The notes beneath the pieces are model-generated. The model ran no database searches and had not been told where the DNA came from. It saw only the letters and a program-made list of their open reading frames with translations. This document shows positions 31,936-41,236 of a stretch of 45,093 nt of DNA, in pieces; position 1 is the stretch's first letter, and every line of letters begins with the position of its first letter. The translations under genes were made by a program, and so were the position numbers. This DNA comes from JAVBOD01 sp031551045 (GTDB lineage Bacteria; Bacteroidota; Bacteroidia; Bacteroidales; UBA932), in assembly GCA_031551045.1 (NCBI GenBank), contig JAVBOD010000011.1, forward strand, positions 1 to 45,093, written 5' to 3'.

Positions 31936-33411
31936 TTAGTTATCATCTGCATTTAGCTCCTCCGTTGGAGGGCTTTGGGAAGCCTTCTTTGTTTTCTTTT
32001 TGAAAAACTCAAGGAGGTTCTTATACTTGTCGATATTGAACAACGCCGAATCGGTCGTTGATTTATAAGTCAGAAAAACACCCATCGGAAGCAATACGAA
32101 GGTTGAAATCCATGTTCCGATAAAAGGGCTGACGGCGCCGTCGCGCGCTAATTTTACACCGCTGATATCAATTACCCAATATACTACAAAGAAGAAACAC
32201 GATACCACTACCGGCATTCCCAATCCTCCTTTTCGGATGATAGCGCCTAATGGTGCCCCGATGAAGAAAAATATCAAACAGGCAAACGATAACGTGAATT
32301 TACGATGCCTTTCAATCTCCGCACGACGAAGCGGCATATCCTTTATATTGTCTTCTATGGCGTAAGACTGTACGTTCATCATCATTCGTTCTACGGACGC
32401 AATGGCCATCGCTGCCGCGTTCGATTGGCGTTCGAGCGGCATCGCTTGAAATAACGAGTCGCAATTAATCCGGTAGGGGCGTTGTTGGGCCATTAAAGAA
32501 TCGAATTGATAGGCCAGGGCAAAACCGGCGCCCTGTTTAAAAGTGTTGGATTGGTTTTCTCTATAAACGGTTTGAACTGTTTTCATAGAATCTATGCGGG
32601 GCGTGAGCTCCTTGAGGCTCAGCATGCGGGCTTCTTCTTTGAATTGCTCGTCGTTGCTTCGTTTGAAATCGTAGCCTTCCAGCGACATCAGAATAACTTG
32701 TTCGGAAAACATTCGCCGTTGAAAAGGCGCCGTCGTATCCGAGGCTTCTCTCGGTTTATCGTCTTCGTAGGAATGGCCGTTAAACAGGGTAAATATAAGA
32801 TGTTGTTTGTTCTCCGTAAGGCGGATGTAGCCGCTTTCGGCTAATGTAACATTGGTATTGCCTTTATTGTCGCGATGGTCGTACACAATAATTCCATGAA
32901 GCAATCCGGTATGTTCGTCTTCCGAGGCGGCATACAGGATGATGTCTTTCACGCCGTCGTAAAAAATGCCGATGGGAATTTTCACCTCTTGGCGTTTTTT
33001 CCCGATGTCGTTCATCAGTGTTTTAAGTTGCAAATTGGAATAGGGAATCAAATTGTTTGACACGAAGAAAGCGCTGATGCTCAAAATAATTACCAAAAAC
33101 ATCAAGGGGCGCATCACCCGTTGTACCGACAGTCCGGCGGCTTTCATGGCTAATAACTCATTGTATTCCCCAAAATTTCCCATGGTCATGATAGAAGCCA
33201 GCATCGTGGAGAGCGGCATGGCCAATGGAATAAATGTTGCCGTCCCCCAGAAAATGAACTCGAAGATGATGTCCAGAGTCAACCCTTTCCCCACCAAATC
33301 GTCGATATAGAGCCATACGAATTGCAGCATCAGTACGAAAAGTACGATGAAAAACGTAAGAAACATCGGCCCTAAATAGGATTTCAGTATAAAACGGTCG
33401 AGTGTTTTCAT
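31936..33411 (-). CDS. LptF/LptG family lipopolysaccharide export permease
   Basis: A 491-residue inner-membrane protein of the YjgP/YjgQ family: three N-terminal membrane helices ('FLTFFIVLFVLMLQFVWLYIDD', 'FIPLAMPLSTMLASIM', 'LMFLVIILSISAFFVSN'), a long periplasmic beta-jellyroll-type domain (about residues 125-340), and three C-terminal helices ending near residue 455. 'EYNELLAMKAAGLSVQRVMRPL' is the cytoplasmic coupling helix that contacts the LptB ATPase. LptF and LptG form the channel that extracts LPS toward the Lpt bridge. Which of the two it represents is not resolved. It starts 5 bases after alaS ends, so the two are co-transcribed. Confidence 0.9.
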   Translation of the reverse strand: MKTLDRFILKSYLGPMFLTFFIVLFVLMLQFVWLYIDDLVGKGLTLDIIFEFIFWGTATFIPLAMPLSTMLASIMTMGNFGEYNELLAMKAAGLSVQRVMRPLMFLVIILSISAFFVSNNLIPYSNLQLKTLMNDIGKKRQEVKIPIGIFYDGVKDIILYAASEDEHTGLLHGIIVYDHRDNKGNTNVTLAESGYIRLTENKQHLIFTLFNGHSYEDDKPREASDTTAPFQRRMFSEQVILMSLEGYDFKRSNDEQFKEEARMLSLKELTPRIDSMKTVQTVYRENQSNTFKQGAGFALAYQFDSLMAQQRPYRINCDSLFQAMPLERQSNAAAMAIASVERMMMNVQSYAIEDNIKDMPLRRAEIERHRKFTLSFACLIFFFIGAPLGAIIRKGGLGMPVVVSCFFFVVYWVIDISGVKLARDGAVSPFIGTWISTFVLLPMGVFLTYKSTTDSALFNIDKYKNLLEFFKKKTKKASQSPPTEELNADDN

Positions 33412-33416
33412 GCATG

Positions 33417-36041
33417 TTACATTTTAGTGGCAATTTCTACCGCTTTATTAATCGCCTTTACAAGCGAGTCAGTTTGTTTTCCTCCGGCCATGGCCAGGAA
33501 TGCTTGTCCGCCGCCGCTGCCGCCTATTTCTTTGGCTGCTTCGCGAACAATAGCGCCGGCATTCAATCCTTTTTTCACCAAGTCGTCGCTCAAACTAATC
33601 ACTAAATTGGGTTTGTCGGCATGTATGGTGCCGGCCACGAATAGTAAATTGGTGCTGCCGGTACGCATTTGTGTTGCTAATTCCTTGACGGCTTCTGCCT
33701 GAACATCGGTGTTCAAACGAATCACCTGGATGCCGTTGATTTCTTCTATCTCGTCTTTCAGCCGTTCTTTTAATGAAGCGATGCGTTCGCGCATAAACAA
33801 CTGAATTTGCTTGCTGAATTCTCCGTTTTCCTCAATCGTTTTTTTGATGGCTTGTATCAAATTCGGGGAATTGCTGAACAGCTCGTGCACCATTTTCAAC
33901 AAATGTATATTGTCGTACAAGTATTCTTCCGCTTTATCGGCCGTCACAGCTTCGATACGCCGCACACCGGCGCCCACCGCGCTTTCGCTGACAATTTTAA
34001 TGACCCCGATATTTCCTGTCGCCGGGACGTGGGTTCCGCCGCACAATTCCACCGAGTCGTCGAAACGAATAACACGTACTGTTTCGCCGTATTTTTCGCC
34101 GAACAATGCCATCGCCCCCATTTGCTGTGCTTCGGCAATAGGGATATTTCTAAATTCGGTAAGTGTCGTGTTTTTACGCACCAAGCGGTTAGCCAGCCTT
34201 TCCACTTGTTCCAGCTCCTCGTCCGTCACCTTTTGGAAATGCGAGAAGTCGAAGCGCAAATAATCAGCGTGTACCAGCGAGCCTTTTTGCTCGACATGTG
34301 TTCCCAGTACTTTTCGCAGGGCGTAATGAATCAAGTGTGTAGCCGTATGGTTGCAAGCGGTGGCCATTCGTTTTTCCACATCCACCGTGGCGGTGAAAGG
34401 CGCCGTCAACTGTTGCGGCAGCTTCTCCACAAGGTGGATACTCAGGTTGTTTTCTTTGATAGTATTAAGAACCTGAATCGTTTCGCCGTTTTCCTGCGAA
34501 CGCAACGTGCCGCAATCGCCCACCTGTCCGCCGCTTTCGGCATAAAAAGGCGTTTCGTCCAGCACCACTTGGATAAATTCTTTTCCTTTTGTCTTCACGG
34601 TGCGGTAGCGTGCAAGGTACGATGTGCTGCCGGTCGTGTCATAGCCTACAAATACGGATTGTTCTATTTTTCGAACTTCTGTCCAGTCGCCTTCTTCCTT
34701 GGCGGCTGCGTTCCGGCTGCGGTTTTTCTGTATTTCCAATTCTTGTTCGAAATCTGCATTGTTAACCGCGAAATTTTTTTCACGGGCAATTAATTCCGTA
34801 AGGTCGATAGGGAATCCGAAGGTGTCGTATAGCTGGAAAGCATCTTTTCCGCTGATTTCGTTCGTGCCGCTTTTTTTCAATTTTTCGATAATCGAATCCA
34901 ATAAACGGATACCTACTTCCAGTGTACGCAAAAATGCTTGTTCCTCTTCACGGATTACTTTTTCGATGAGTGTTTGTTGCGCTTTCAATTCCGGGAATGC
35001 ATCGCCCATTTGTTCCGTTAGTGTAGGAACCAAGCGGCAAATAAACGGTTCGTTGAATCCGAGAAAAGTGTAGCCATAACGCACAGCGCGGCGTAGGATA
35101 CGGCGAATTACATAGCCGGCTTTTACATTTGAGGGTAATTGCCCGTCGGCAATAGAGAAACTGATAGCGCGCAAATGGTCGGCTACCACGCGCATCGCCA
35201 CATCGCACGAAGTATCGTCGCCATAGCGCTTACCGCATAATTCCCCGATTTTTGTAATAATCGGTTGAAAAACATCGGTATCGTAGTTCGAGGTTTTGCC
35301 TTGCACGATACGGCATAAACGTTCAAAACCCATGCCGGTGTCCACGTGTTTAGCGGCCAATTGTTCCAATTCGCCCGAAACCTTCCGGTTATATTGAATA
35401 AACACCAGGTTCCAGATTTCAATGACTTGCGGGTCGTCGGCATTCACGCGTTCACGTCCCGGCACCTTGGCGCGTTCTTCGTCAGAGCGCGAATCGTAGT
35501 GAATTTCCGAACACGGCCCGCATGGCCCCGTGTCGCCCATTTCCCAGAAATTATCTTTTTTCTTCCCTACCAAAATGCGGTCTTCCGGAAGATATTGTTT
35601 CCAAATATCGAAAGCTTCCGAATCCATTTCAACACCGTCTTCGGGGCTCGCCTCGCAAACCGTGGCGTATAAACGGTTCTTGTCTATCTTTAAGACGTCC
35701 GTGAGATATTCCCAGGCCCATTCAATGGCTTCTTTCTTAAAATAATTGCCGAAACTCCAATTTCCCAGCATTTCGAACATCGTGTGGTGGTAGGTGTCGT
35801 GCCCCACTTCTTCCAAATCGTTATGCTTTCCGCTCACACGCAAGCATTTCTGTGTATCGGCTACCCGTTTATATTGGGCAGGGGCATTTCCTAGGAACCA
35901 GTCTTTAAACTGATTCATTCCGGCGTTGGTAAACATCAAGGTAGGATCGTTTTTCACCACCATAGGGGAGGATGGAACAATAACATGCTGTTTTTCTTTA
36001 AAATATCTTAAAAAGCTGATTCTTATATCTTTAGATGTCAT
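33417..36041 (-). CDS. alaS: Alanyl-tRNA synthetase
   Basis: An 874-residue, full-length AlaRS. The N-terminal class II catalytic domain begins 'RISFLRYFKEKQHVIVPSS' with motif 2 near 'VADTQKCLRVSGKHNDLEEVG'; the editing domain has its zinc-site residues in 'CNHTATHLIHYALRKVLG' and 'ELCGGTHVPATGNIG'; the C-terminal DHHA1-type domain ends 'GGSGGGQAFLAMAGGKQTDSL' in parts. It charges tRNA-Ala and clears mischarged Ser/Gly. It is followed by lptF/G at 5 bases, and is divergent from the M23 peptidase operon, with a -7 box on each strand in the spacer. Confidence 0.97.
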   Translation of the reverse strand: MTSKDIRISFLRYFKEKQHVIVPSSPMVVKNDPTLMFTNAGMNQFKDWFLGNAPAQYKRVADTQKCLRVSGKHNDLEEVGHDTYHHTMFEMLGNWSFGNYFKKEAIEWAWEYLTDVLKIDKNRLYATVCEASPEDGVEMDSEAFDIWKQYLPEDRILVGKKKDNFWEMGDTGPCGPCSEIHYDSRSDEERAKVPGRERVNADDPQVIEIWNLVFIQYNRKVSGELEQLAAKHVDTGMGFERLCRIVQGKTSNYDTDVFQPIITKIGELCGKRYGDDTSCDVAMRVVADHLRAISFSIADGQLPSNVKAGYVIRRILRRAVRYGYTFLGFNEPFICRLVPTLTEQMGDAFPELKAQQTLIEKVIREEEQAFLRTLEVGIRLLDSIIEKLKKSGTNEISGKDAFQLYDTFGFPIDLTELIAREKNFAVNNADFEQELEIQKNRSRNAAAKEEGDWTEVRKIEQSVFVGYDTTGSTSYLARYRTVKTKGKEFIQVVLDETPFYAESGGQVGDCGTLRSQENGETIQVLNTIKENNLSIHLVEKLPQQLTAPFTATVDVEKRMATACNHTATHLIHYALRKVLGTHVEQKGSLVHADYLRFDFSHFQKVTDEELEQVERLANRLVRKNTTLTEFRNIPIAEAQQMGAMALFGEKYGETVRVIRFDDSVELCGGTHVPATGNIGVIKIVSESAVGAGVRRIEAVTADKAEEYLYDNIHLLKMVHELFSNSPNLIQAIKKTIEENGEFSKQIQLFMRERIASLKERLKDEIEEINGIQVIRLNTDVQAEAVKELATQMRTGSTNLLFVAGTIHADKPNLVISLSDDLVKKGLNAGAIVREAAKEIGGSGGGQAFLAMAGGKQTDSLVKAINKAVEIATKM

Positions 36042-36072
36042 TTAATGAATTTATTGAGTATGTTTAACTACG

Positions 36073-36080
36073 CAAAAGTA
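36073..36080 (-). promoter_or_regulatory. Predicted alaS promoter
   Basis: The minus strand reads TACTTTTG, matching the -7 consensus, about 32 bases before the alaS start. Confidence 0.5.
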
Positions 36081-36122
36081 ATATTTTTACGCTTAATGGA
36101 GTTACCTTTATAAAAAAATGCG

Positions 36123-36130
36123 TACATTTG
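36123..36130 (+). promoter_or_regulatory. Predicted promoter of the M23/MerR/Nif3 operon
   Basis: TACATTTG matches the -7 consensus, about 40 bases before ATG 36170. Confidence 0.6.
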
Positions 36131-36169
36131 TCCCCACATTTTTGTGGAAATAATATCATTAAACAATAG

Positions 36170-37156
36170 ATGGCTAAATCACGTTACTGGCTTAATCCGG
36201 ATACGCTATCGTTCGAACCCTTAAAAATTTCGTTGCGCGCACGATTCAAACGAGCATTGTGGGTTTTTTCTATCTGCACGGTCGTTGCTTTGAGCGGCAT
36301 TCATTTGTATTCCCGCCATTTCGATACTCCCAAAGCCTTATCGTTGAGGCGGAGTAATGCCGAGCTGGCATCTAAAGTGGAATTACTTCGGATGCAAATT
36401 CGAGAGGCCGGCGACTTTCTTTCTCAAGTAGAATTGCGCGACAACAACGTGTACCGCCCTACTTTCGGGATGGAGGTAATACCTTTGTCGGTGCGGGAAC
36501 AAGGCATCGGAGGAGCTAACCGTTATGCCGCGTTGGAAGAATCCAAATATGCCGACTTATTGATTGGCAGTTCGAAAGATTTGGATAAACTGATGAAAAA
36601 AGTGTATATCCAGTCGATTTCTTTTGATGCCGTGGCTAAAGAAGCTAACAACATCAGCGAAATGTCGAAATGCGTGCCGGCTATTTTGCCTGTTTCCACG
36701 GCCGAACGCAATCGCGTAGGTACGAATTTTGGCATGCGGATTGACCCGATATTTGGAGATTGGCGGATGCATCAAGGCATTGATATCGGAGGAAAAGTAG
36801 GAGAGCCGGTATTTGTTACCGGAAACGGAGTGGTAGAAAGGACCGAAACGGGTAAAGGATGGGGCCAATTTTTAGGATATGGAAATATGGTTGTGGTGAA
36901 TCACGGATTTGGCTATAAAACCTGTTATGCCCACTTAAATACGGTGAATGTAGAAGAAGGCGAACAAGTAATCCGAGGCCAAAAAATCGGTACATTAGGG
37001 AATACCGGAAAATCAACTTCTCCGCATTTGCATTACGAAGTACGCTACCTGGATAAGGCGGTGAACCCGACTAATTATTTTGCCCTCGATATGACTGAAA
37101 AGGAATATGAAAATATGTTACGTTTTTCGCAAAAGGCTTTCGGTAGCGAGAATTAA
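36170..37156 (+). CDS. M23 family metallopeptidase (first copy)
   Basis: A 328-residue inner-membrane-anchored peptidase: a basic N-terminus, one membrane helix at about 30-47 ('ALWVFSICTVVALSGIHLY'), a coiled-coil-like stretch (about 55-90), and a C-terminal LytM/M23 domain. Zinc ligands are intact: His201 and Asp205 in 'MHQGIDIGG', and His286/His288 in 'SPHLHYEV', with 'CYAHLNTV' between. Such enzymes cut peptidoglycan cross-bridges or act as division/envelope regulators. Its position directly divergent from alaS is common in Bacteroidales. It begins a six-gene operon that includes a second M23 gene. Confidence 0.93.
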   Translation: MAKSRYWLNPDTLSFEPLKISLRARFKRALWVFSICTVVALSGIHLYSRHFDTPKALSLRRSNAELASKVELLRMQIREAGDFLSQVELRDNNVYRPTFGMEVIPLSVREQGIGGANRYAALEESKYADLLIGSSKDLDKLMKKVYIQSISFDAVAKEANNISEMSKCVPAILPVSTAERNRVGTNFGMRIDPIFGDWRMHQGIDIGGKVGEPVFVTGNGVVERTETGKGWGQFLGYGNMVVVNHGFGYKTCYAHLNTVNVEEGEQVIRGQKIGTLGNTGKSTSPHLHYEVRYLDKAVNPTNYFALDMTEKEYENMLRFSQKAFGSEN

Positions 37157-37163
37157 TGTATGC

Positions 37164-38768
37164 ATGTCGAACTTCAATAAGTGGTTATTCATAACCCCTC
37201 TCTTTTTACACATCACTTGTGTAAGTACAAAAAATCAAACAATATATACGGCGCCGCAGCTTGCGGATAGCGTGTCATGTTGTCCGTTTTCGCCGGCGCC
37301 GGTGCCCGAAACACAGCCCTCTTATTTTGATTATCGTTATGATGTACTTTTGACGGACAGCTCAGCGGCAGCCTTATCTTTCTGCTTTTGCGACACATCC
37401 TATTCAATGATTGATGGAGTAGTGACATTCCGCGGAAATAATTTTCGCAATGGCGCGATGTACGGAACGGTGAATATGAGCGAAAAAAAACTGGAAAAGA
37501 TATGGGTAAATAAAGTCGGGCGGCTCGATAAATGGACCGGTTTTGGCTGGACGGGACAACCGGCCGCCGTGAAGTGGAGGAAAGAAATAGTGGCTTTGTC
37601 GAATGTAAGGGATACTTTTAAAACGCTGGATAATTTTGTGGAAGTTATTTGCGGTTCATTAGATGGGAAGGTTCATTTTTATGATTTATATTCCGGGAAA
37701 CCGTCGCGGCCAACCATTAGTTTGCCGGCATCCATCAAAGGCAGCGTGTGGGTCGATCCGCGGGGGCTGCCGTTGTTATACGTCGGGCAAGGGATAGACG
37801 AAGTGGATAAAAAGAACGTCCCTATCGGTTTTTATATTTATAGTTTGTTGGACGGTTCCCGCCTGCATTTTGTGAACGGGATCGATACATTTGCTTTTCG
37901 CCATTGGGGCGCTTTTGACGGCAACGGATTGATATGTAAGGAGACAGACTCCATGTTTTTAGTGGGCGAAAACGGAGTGGCTTATGCCGGCCGTTTGAAT
38001 ACGCAATTCGACACCATCAAAGGAACAATTAATGTGGCTCCGCAATGGTATAAATATCGCTATAAAACAGCTAAGAATATAAAGTCGCGTTTAGGGTCGG
38101 AAAACTCAGCGGCGGCTTATAGTCACTTCGCGTTTTTTGCCGATAACTGCGGTATGTTGCAGTGCATAGATATGAATACGTTGGCACCGGTGTGGGCACA
38201 ATATCTGGGCGACGACACCGATGCCAGTACGGCTATCGATAAAGAAGAAAACGATGTTTTCTTATATACAGGATGTGAAGTGGATTTGCGAGCGCAAAAA
38301 AGCCCCGCCTATCTTTATAAAATTAATGCTGTTACCGGCGAAATAGTCTGGAAAAAATCGTATCTTTGTGTTTATGATAAAGAAGTGAATGGCGGATTAC
38401 TTTCATCGCCGCTGATTGGCCAACATAATTTACGGCAATTGGTCTTTTTTAGCGTGGCTAAAACGGGCGATGGAAAAGGCGGTAAGCTATTGGCGTTTAA
38501 TAAGGCTACTGGCGAATTGGCATGGGAATTCACGATGAAATACTATACATGGTCGTCGCCTATAGCCGTCTATAATGAAAATAACGAAGGATTTCTTGTT
38601 TTGGCAGACTCGAAAGGAGCTGTTTACCTGATGGATGGGCTGACAGGTGAAATAGCAGATACGATAAACCTGGACGGGGAGAATATAGAAGCGTCGCCGG
38701 CAGCTTATGGGAATATGCTGGTAGTGGGTACTCGCGGGCAACAACTTCATGGCATAAAAATAAAATAG
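37164..38768 (+). CDS. PQQ-like beta-propeller protein, exported
   Basis: A 534-residue protein with an N-terminal hydrophobic export signal ('WLFITPLFLHITC'); Cys18 might be lipidated, but the lipobox is poor (HITC). The body has repeated blades with Ala/Gly-rich turns ('CGSLDGKVHFYDLYSGKPS', 'ADNCGMLQCIDMNTLAPVW', 'YLYKINAVTGEIVWKKS', 'LADSKGAVYLMDGLTGEI'), the pattern of PQQ/BamB-like propellers. 'MIDGVVTFRGNNFRNGAMYG' near residue 90 marks a subgroup seen in Bacteroidota and Firmicutes. No cofactor site is evident. ATG 37164 follows the M23 stop by 7 bases; the upstream alternative at 37107 overlaps it and lacks the signal. A scaffolding or ligand-sensing role next to the peptidases is only inference. 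Confidence 0.78.
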   Translation: MSNFNKWLFITPLFLHITCVSTKNQTIYTAPQLADSVSCCPFSPAPVPETQPSYFDYRYDVLLTDSSAAALSFCFCDTSYSMIDGVVTFRGNNFRNGAMYGTVNMSEKKLEKIWVNKVGRLDKWTGFGWTGQPAAVKWRKEIVALSNVRDTFKTLDNFVEVICGSLDGKVHFYDLYSGKPSRPTISLPASIKGSVWVDPRGLPLLYVGQGIDEVDKKNVPIGFYIYSLLDGSRLHFVNGIDTFAFRHWGAFDGNGLICKETDSMFLVGENGVAYAGRLNTQFDTIKGTINVAPQWYKYRYKTAKNIKSRLGSENSAAAYSHFAFFADNCGMLQCIDMNTLAPVWAQYLGDDTDASTAIDKEENDVFLYTGCEVDLRAQKSPAYLYKINAVTGEIVWKKSYLCVYDKEVNGGLLSSPLIGQHNLRQLVFFSVAKTGDGKGGKLLAFNKATGELAWEFTMKYYTWSSPIAVYNENNEGFLVLADSKGAVYLMDGLTGEIADTINLDGENIEASPAAYGNMLVVGTRGQQLHGIKIK

Positions 38769-38773
38769 ACGAT

Positions 38774-39733
38774 ATGAAGAAGCATCATCACTATAAATAC
38801 AGCAGCGAACACCTTGACTTTGTGAAGGTACAGCGCTCTGTGCGTAAACTTGTAGGGAAGACGGCATTCTATGTCTTGGGTTTTGCTTTGCTAACCATTA
38901 TTTATTATATTATTTATGCGGCGTTTTTTGATACGCCGGTAGAGCGGGGTTTGCGCCGTGAACACGAAATCATAGCGACTACTCACGATACGCTTGATAT
39001 CAAATTTGAGAAAGTAGCGCCTGTCGTAAAAAATATTAAGGAGCGGGATAAAAAAATCTATCAAGCCATCTTCCAAACCGATCCATTGGCTTCGTCAGAA
39101 TATGGAGAAAAAAACCGTTACGAAGAATTTTCAAATTACAATAATTCGGAATTAGTGTCGGAAACTAATATCCGGCTGAGGAGCGCCCTGCAGCGGGCTA
39201 AGCTGCAATCTCAGCCATTAGATGAATTGTTGGCAACAATTCAAGCGCCAAACGATTCCTTGCAGAGCATTCCCGCCATACAGCCCATTTATAATCTCAA
39301 TTTAGAAAAAACCGGCGCATCTATCGGAAAGCGGATTCATCCGTTTTATAAAATTCTTAAAATGCATAACGGAATTGATTTCACGGCAGCCACCGGTACC
39401 AAGGTTATGGCTACAGCTGACGGAATCGTAGAAGAAGTCGGCAAAGCGCGCGATCAAGGTTTATTTATTGTGATTAACCATAGGAACGGCTATAAAACAG
39501 TGTATGCCCATCTGGATGAAACAATTGCCCGGAAAGGAGAGAAAGTGAAACGTGGCGAGCTGATAGGGCGGGTAGGCAATTCCGGCGCTTCGTTTGTGCC
39601 GCATCTACATTACGAAGTTTGGAAAAACGATGTGGTCGTAGATCCTGTCAATTACTTTTTCCTTGATTTGTCGCCGGATGATTATGCAAAAATGATTCAT
39701 TTGGCATCGAATAACGGACAATCTTTAGATTAA
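38774..39733 (+). CDS. M23 family metallopeptidase (second copy)
   Basis: A 319-residue protein with the same layout as the first M23 gene: basic N-terminus, membrane helix at about 36-54 ('AFYVLGFALLTIIYYIIYA'), helical linker, and LytM/M23 domain with intact zinc ligands His198 and Asp202 ('MHNGIDFTAATG') and His277/His279 ('VPHLHYEVW'). 'NRYEEFSNYNNSELVSETNIRL' in the linker is probably coiled coil. It follows the propeller gene by 5 bases and precedes merR by 18. The two M23 genes look like paralogues from duplication, with clear divergence in the linker. Confidence 0.92.
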   Translation: MKKHHHYKYSSEHLDFVKVQRSVRKLVGKTAFYVLGFALLTIIYYIIYAAFFDTPVERGLRREHEIIATTHDTLDIKFEKVAPVVKNIKERDKKIYQAIFQTDPLASSEYGEKNRYEEFSNYNNSELVSETNIRLRSALQRAKLQSQPLDELLATIQAPNDSLQSIPAIQPIYNLNLEKTGASIGKRIHPFYKILKMHNGIDFTAATGTKVMATADGIVEEVGKARDQGLFIVINHRNGYKTVYAHLDETIARKGEKVKRGELIGRVGNSGASFVPHLHYEVWKNDVVVDPVNYFFLDLSPDDYAKMIHLASNNGQSLD

Positions 39734-39751
39734 ATATAGGAGGAACGAACC

Positions 39752-40090
39752 ATGCCTTACCGCGAGCAAAAAATAGAAAAACTGTATTATTCCATCGGCG
39801 AAGTGGCCGAGGAGCTGGGTATTTCGACCTCTAACGTCCGCTTTTGGGCAAACAAGTTAAGCGACATTGTCAAGCCTCATAAGAACAAGAAAGGCAACCG
39901 CTTGTTCACCAAGTCCGATGTGGAAAACCTGCGCCTGATTTATTTTTTAGTGAAAGAAAAAGGCATGACGCTGGAAGGTGCACGGATGAAAATCAAGGAA
40001 AACAAAACCGGAGAAGACCATAATTTTGAGATCATCCAATCGTTGCAAGCCATTAAAAAAGAATTGCTCGACGTGAAGGATTTATTGTAG
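39752..40090 (+). CDS. MerR family transcriptional regulator
   Basis: A 112-residue protein with a MerR-type winged helix at residues about 10-80: 'YYSIGEVAEELGISTSNVRFWANKL' (helix-turn-helix) and 'GNRLFTKSDVENLRLIYFLVKEKGMTLEGARMKI' in parts. Only about 30 residues follow, so there is no effector domain of the metal- or drug-binding kind; it has no cysteines for metal sensing. In Bacteroidota such short MerR proteins lie next to M23 and Nif3 genes, but their targets are not known to me. It is co-transcribed with both. Confidence 0.9.
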   Translation: MPYREQKIEKLYYSIGEVAEELGISTSNVRFWANKLSDIVKPHKNKKGNRLFTKSDVENLRLIYFLVKEKGMTLEGARMKIKENKTGEDHNFEIIQSLQAIKKELLDVKDLL

Positions 40091-40100
40091 TGTTGAATAT

Positions 40101-41207
40101 ATGACAGCGACCCAAATCGTAGCAGCTATTGAGGAAATAGCGCCTTTGTATTATCAAGAAACGTACGACAATGCCGGATTCTGCGTGGGAAATCCGCAAA
40201 CGGAAATTAACGGCGCGTTACTATGTGTCGATGTCACGGAAGCTGTGCTCGACGAGGCCTTGGCTGCCGGCGCAAACCTTATCATATCGCACCATCCGGT
40301 GATTTTTAAAGGGCTCAAACAGCTTACCGGTAAAACTCCTGCCGAGCGCGTGATTGAAAAAGCCGTCAAAAACAATTTAGTGCTTTATGCCGCCCACACC
40401 AATGTGGACAATGTAACGCAAGGCGTAAGTTTTGCCATGGCGCGGCAATTGGGTTTGAAAGACGTGCGCGTATTGGCGCCGCGCCGCGGCGATTTGGCGA
40501 AATTGTCGGTTTTTGTCCCGCCTGCCCAAGCCGATACATTGCGCATGGCTTTGTTTGCAGCCGGCGCCGGAAATATCGGAAATTACAGCCATTGCAGCTT
40601 TAACGCTCCGGGCGAGGGAACCTACTTCCCGCACGAAGGAACGCATCCCTTTGCCGGATCGCCGGGCGCTTTACATACGGAGCCTGAAATCCGCGTGGAA
40701 ACGATTGTTCCGCGGGCATTGCTCCAACAGGTAATCAAAGCGATGCTGCAAACACACCCTTATGAAGAACCCGCGTATGATATTTATCCGTTGGATAATA
40801 CGTTTTCGCAAGCCGGTTCCGGCGCTGTCGGGAATTTACCGTCGCCCTTGGCGGTGGACGATTTTCTACAATTGTTACACAAAACATTTTCGGTTCCGGC
40901 CATCCGCTATTCGCAAACATCTTCTAAATCGGTTCGAAGAGTGGCGCTCTGCGGAGGAAGCGGAGCCTTCCTGTTGCCGGAAGCAAAGGCTGTAGAAGCA
41001 CAAGCTTTCGTAAGCGCCGATTTCAAATACCATGATTTTTTTGATGCGGATAATCGTATGTTGATTGCCGATGTCGGTCATTTTGAGAGTGAACGGTGTG
41101 CATTAGACATTTTTTATAATTGTCTTACAAAAAAATTCCCTACCTTTGCGGTTCATTTTACAAAGAATAATACCAATCCTGTAATGTATTGGTTTAGTAA
41201 TCAATAG
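40101..41207 (+). CDS. Nif3-like dinuclear metal centre protein
   Basis: A 368-residue member of the NIF3/YbgI/GTP cyclohydrolase I type 2 family. Metal ligands are visible in 'LIISHHPVIFKGL' (His-His), 'LYAAHTNVDNV' (His, Asp) and the C-terminal 'LIADVGHFESE' (His, Glu). It is longer than the roughly 250-residue E. coli YbgI because of a middle insert of about 110 residues ('LSVFVPPAQADTLRMALFAAGAG', 'HPYEEPAYDIYPLDN') of the PII/CutA-like type known in this family. It likely forms a toroidal hexamer. The biochemical role is not settled. The gene overlaps a predicted promoter for the next gene. Confidence 0.93.
   Translation: MTATQIVAAIEEIAPLYYQETYDNAGFCVGNPQTEINGALLCVDVTEAVLDEALAAGANLIISHHPVIFKGLKQLTGKTPAERVIEKAVKNNLVLYAAHTNVDNVTQGVSFAMARQLGLKDVRVLAPRRGDLAKLSVFVPPAQADTLRMALFAAGAGNIGNYSHCSFNAPGEGTYFPHEGTHPFAGSPGALHTEPEIRVETIVPRALLQQVIKAMLQTHPYEEPAYDIYPLDNTFSQAGSGAVGNLPSPLAVDDFLQLLHKTFSVPAIRYSQTSSKSVRRVALCGGSGAFLLPEAKAVEAQAFVSADFKYHDFFDADNRMLIADVGHFESERCALDIFYNCLTKKFPTFAVHFTKNNTNPVMYWFSNQ
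41141..41148 (+). promoter_or_regulatory. Internal promoter for the zinc-ribbon gene
   Basis: TACCTTTG is an exact -7 match within the 3' end of the Nif3-like gene, with ATTG 18 bases upstream (41119-41122). It lies about 90 bases before the start at 41237. Confidence 0.5.
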
Positions 41208-41236
41208 AATAAAATATTTTAAAGAAAATAATAACT

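Noticed and set aside
33807..34793. A 328-codon plus-strand open frame within alaS
   Set aside because: It lies entirely antisense to a full-length, well-recognised alaS gene.
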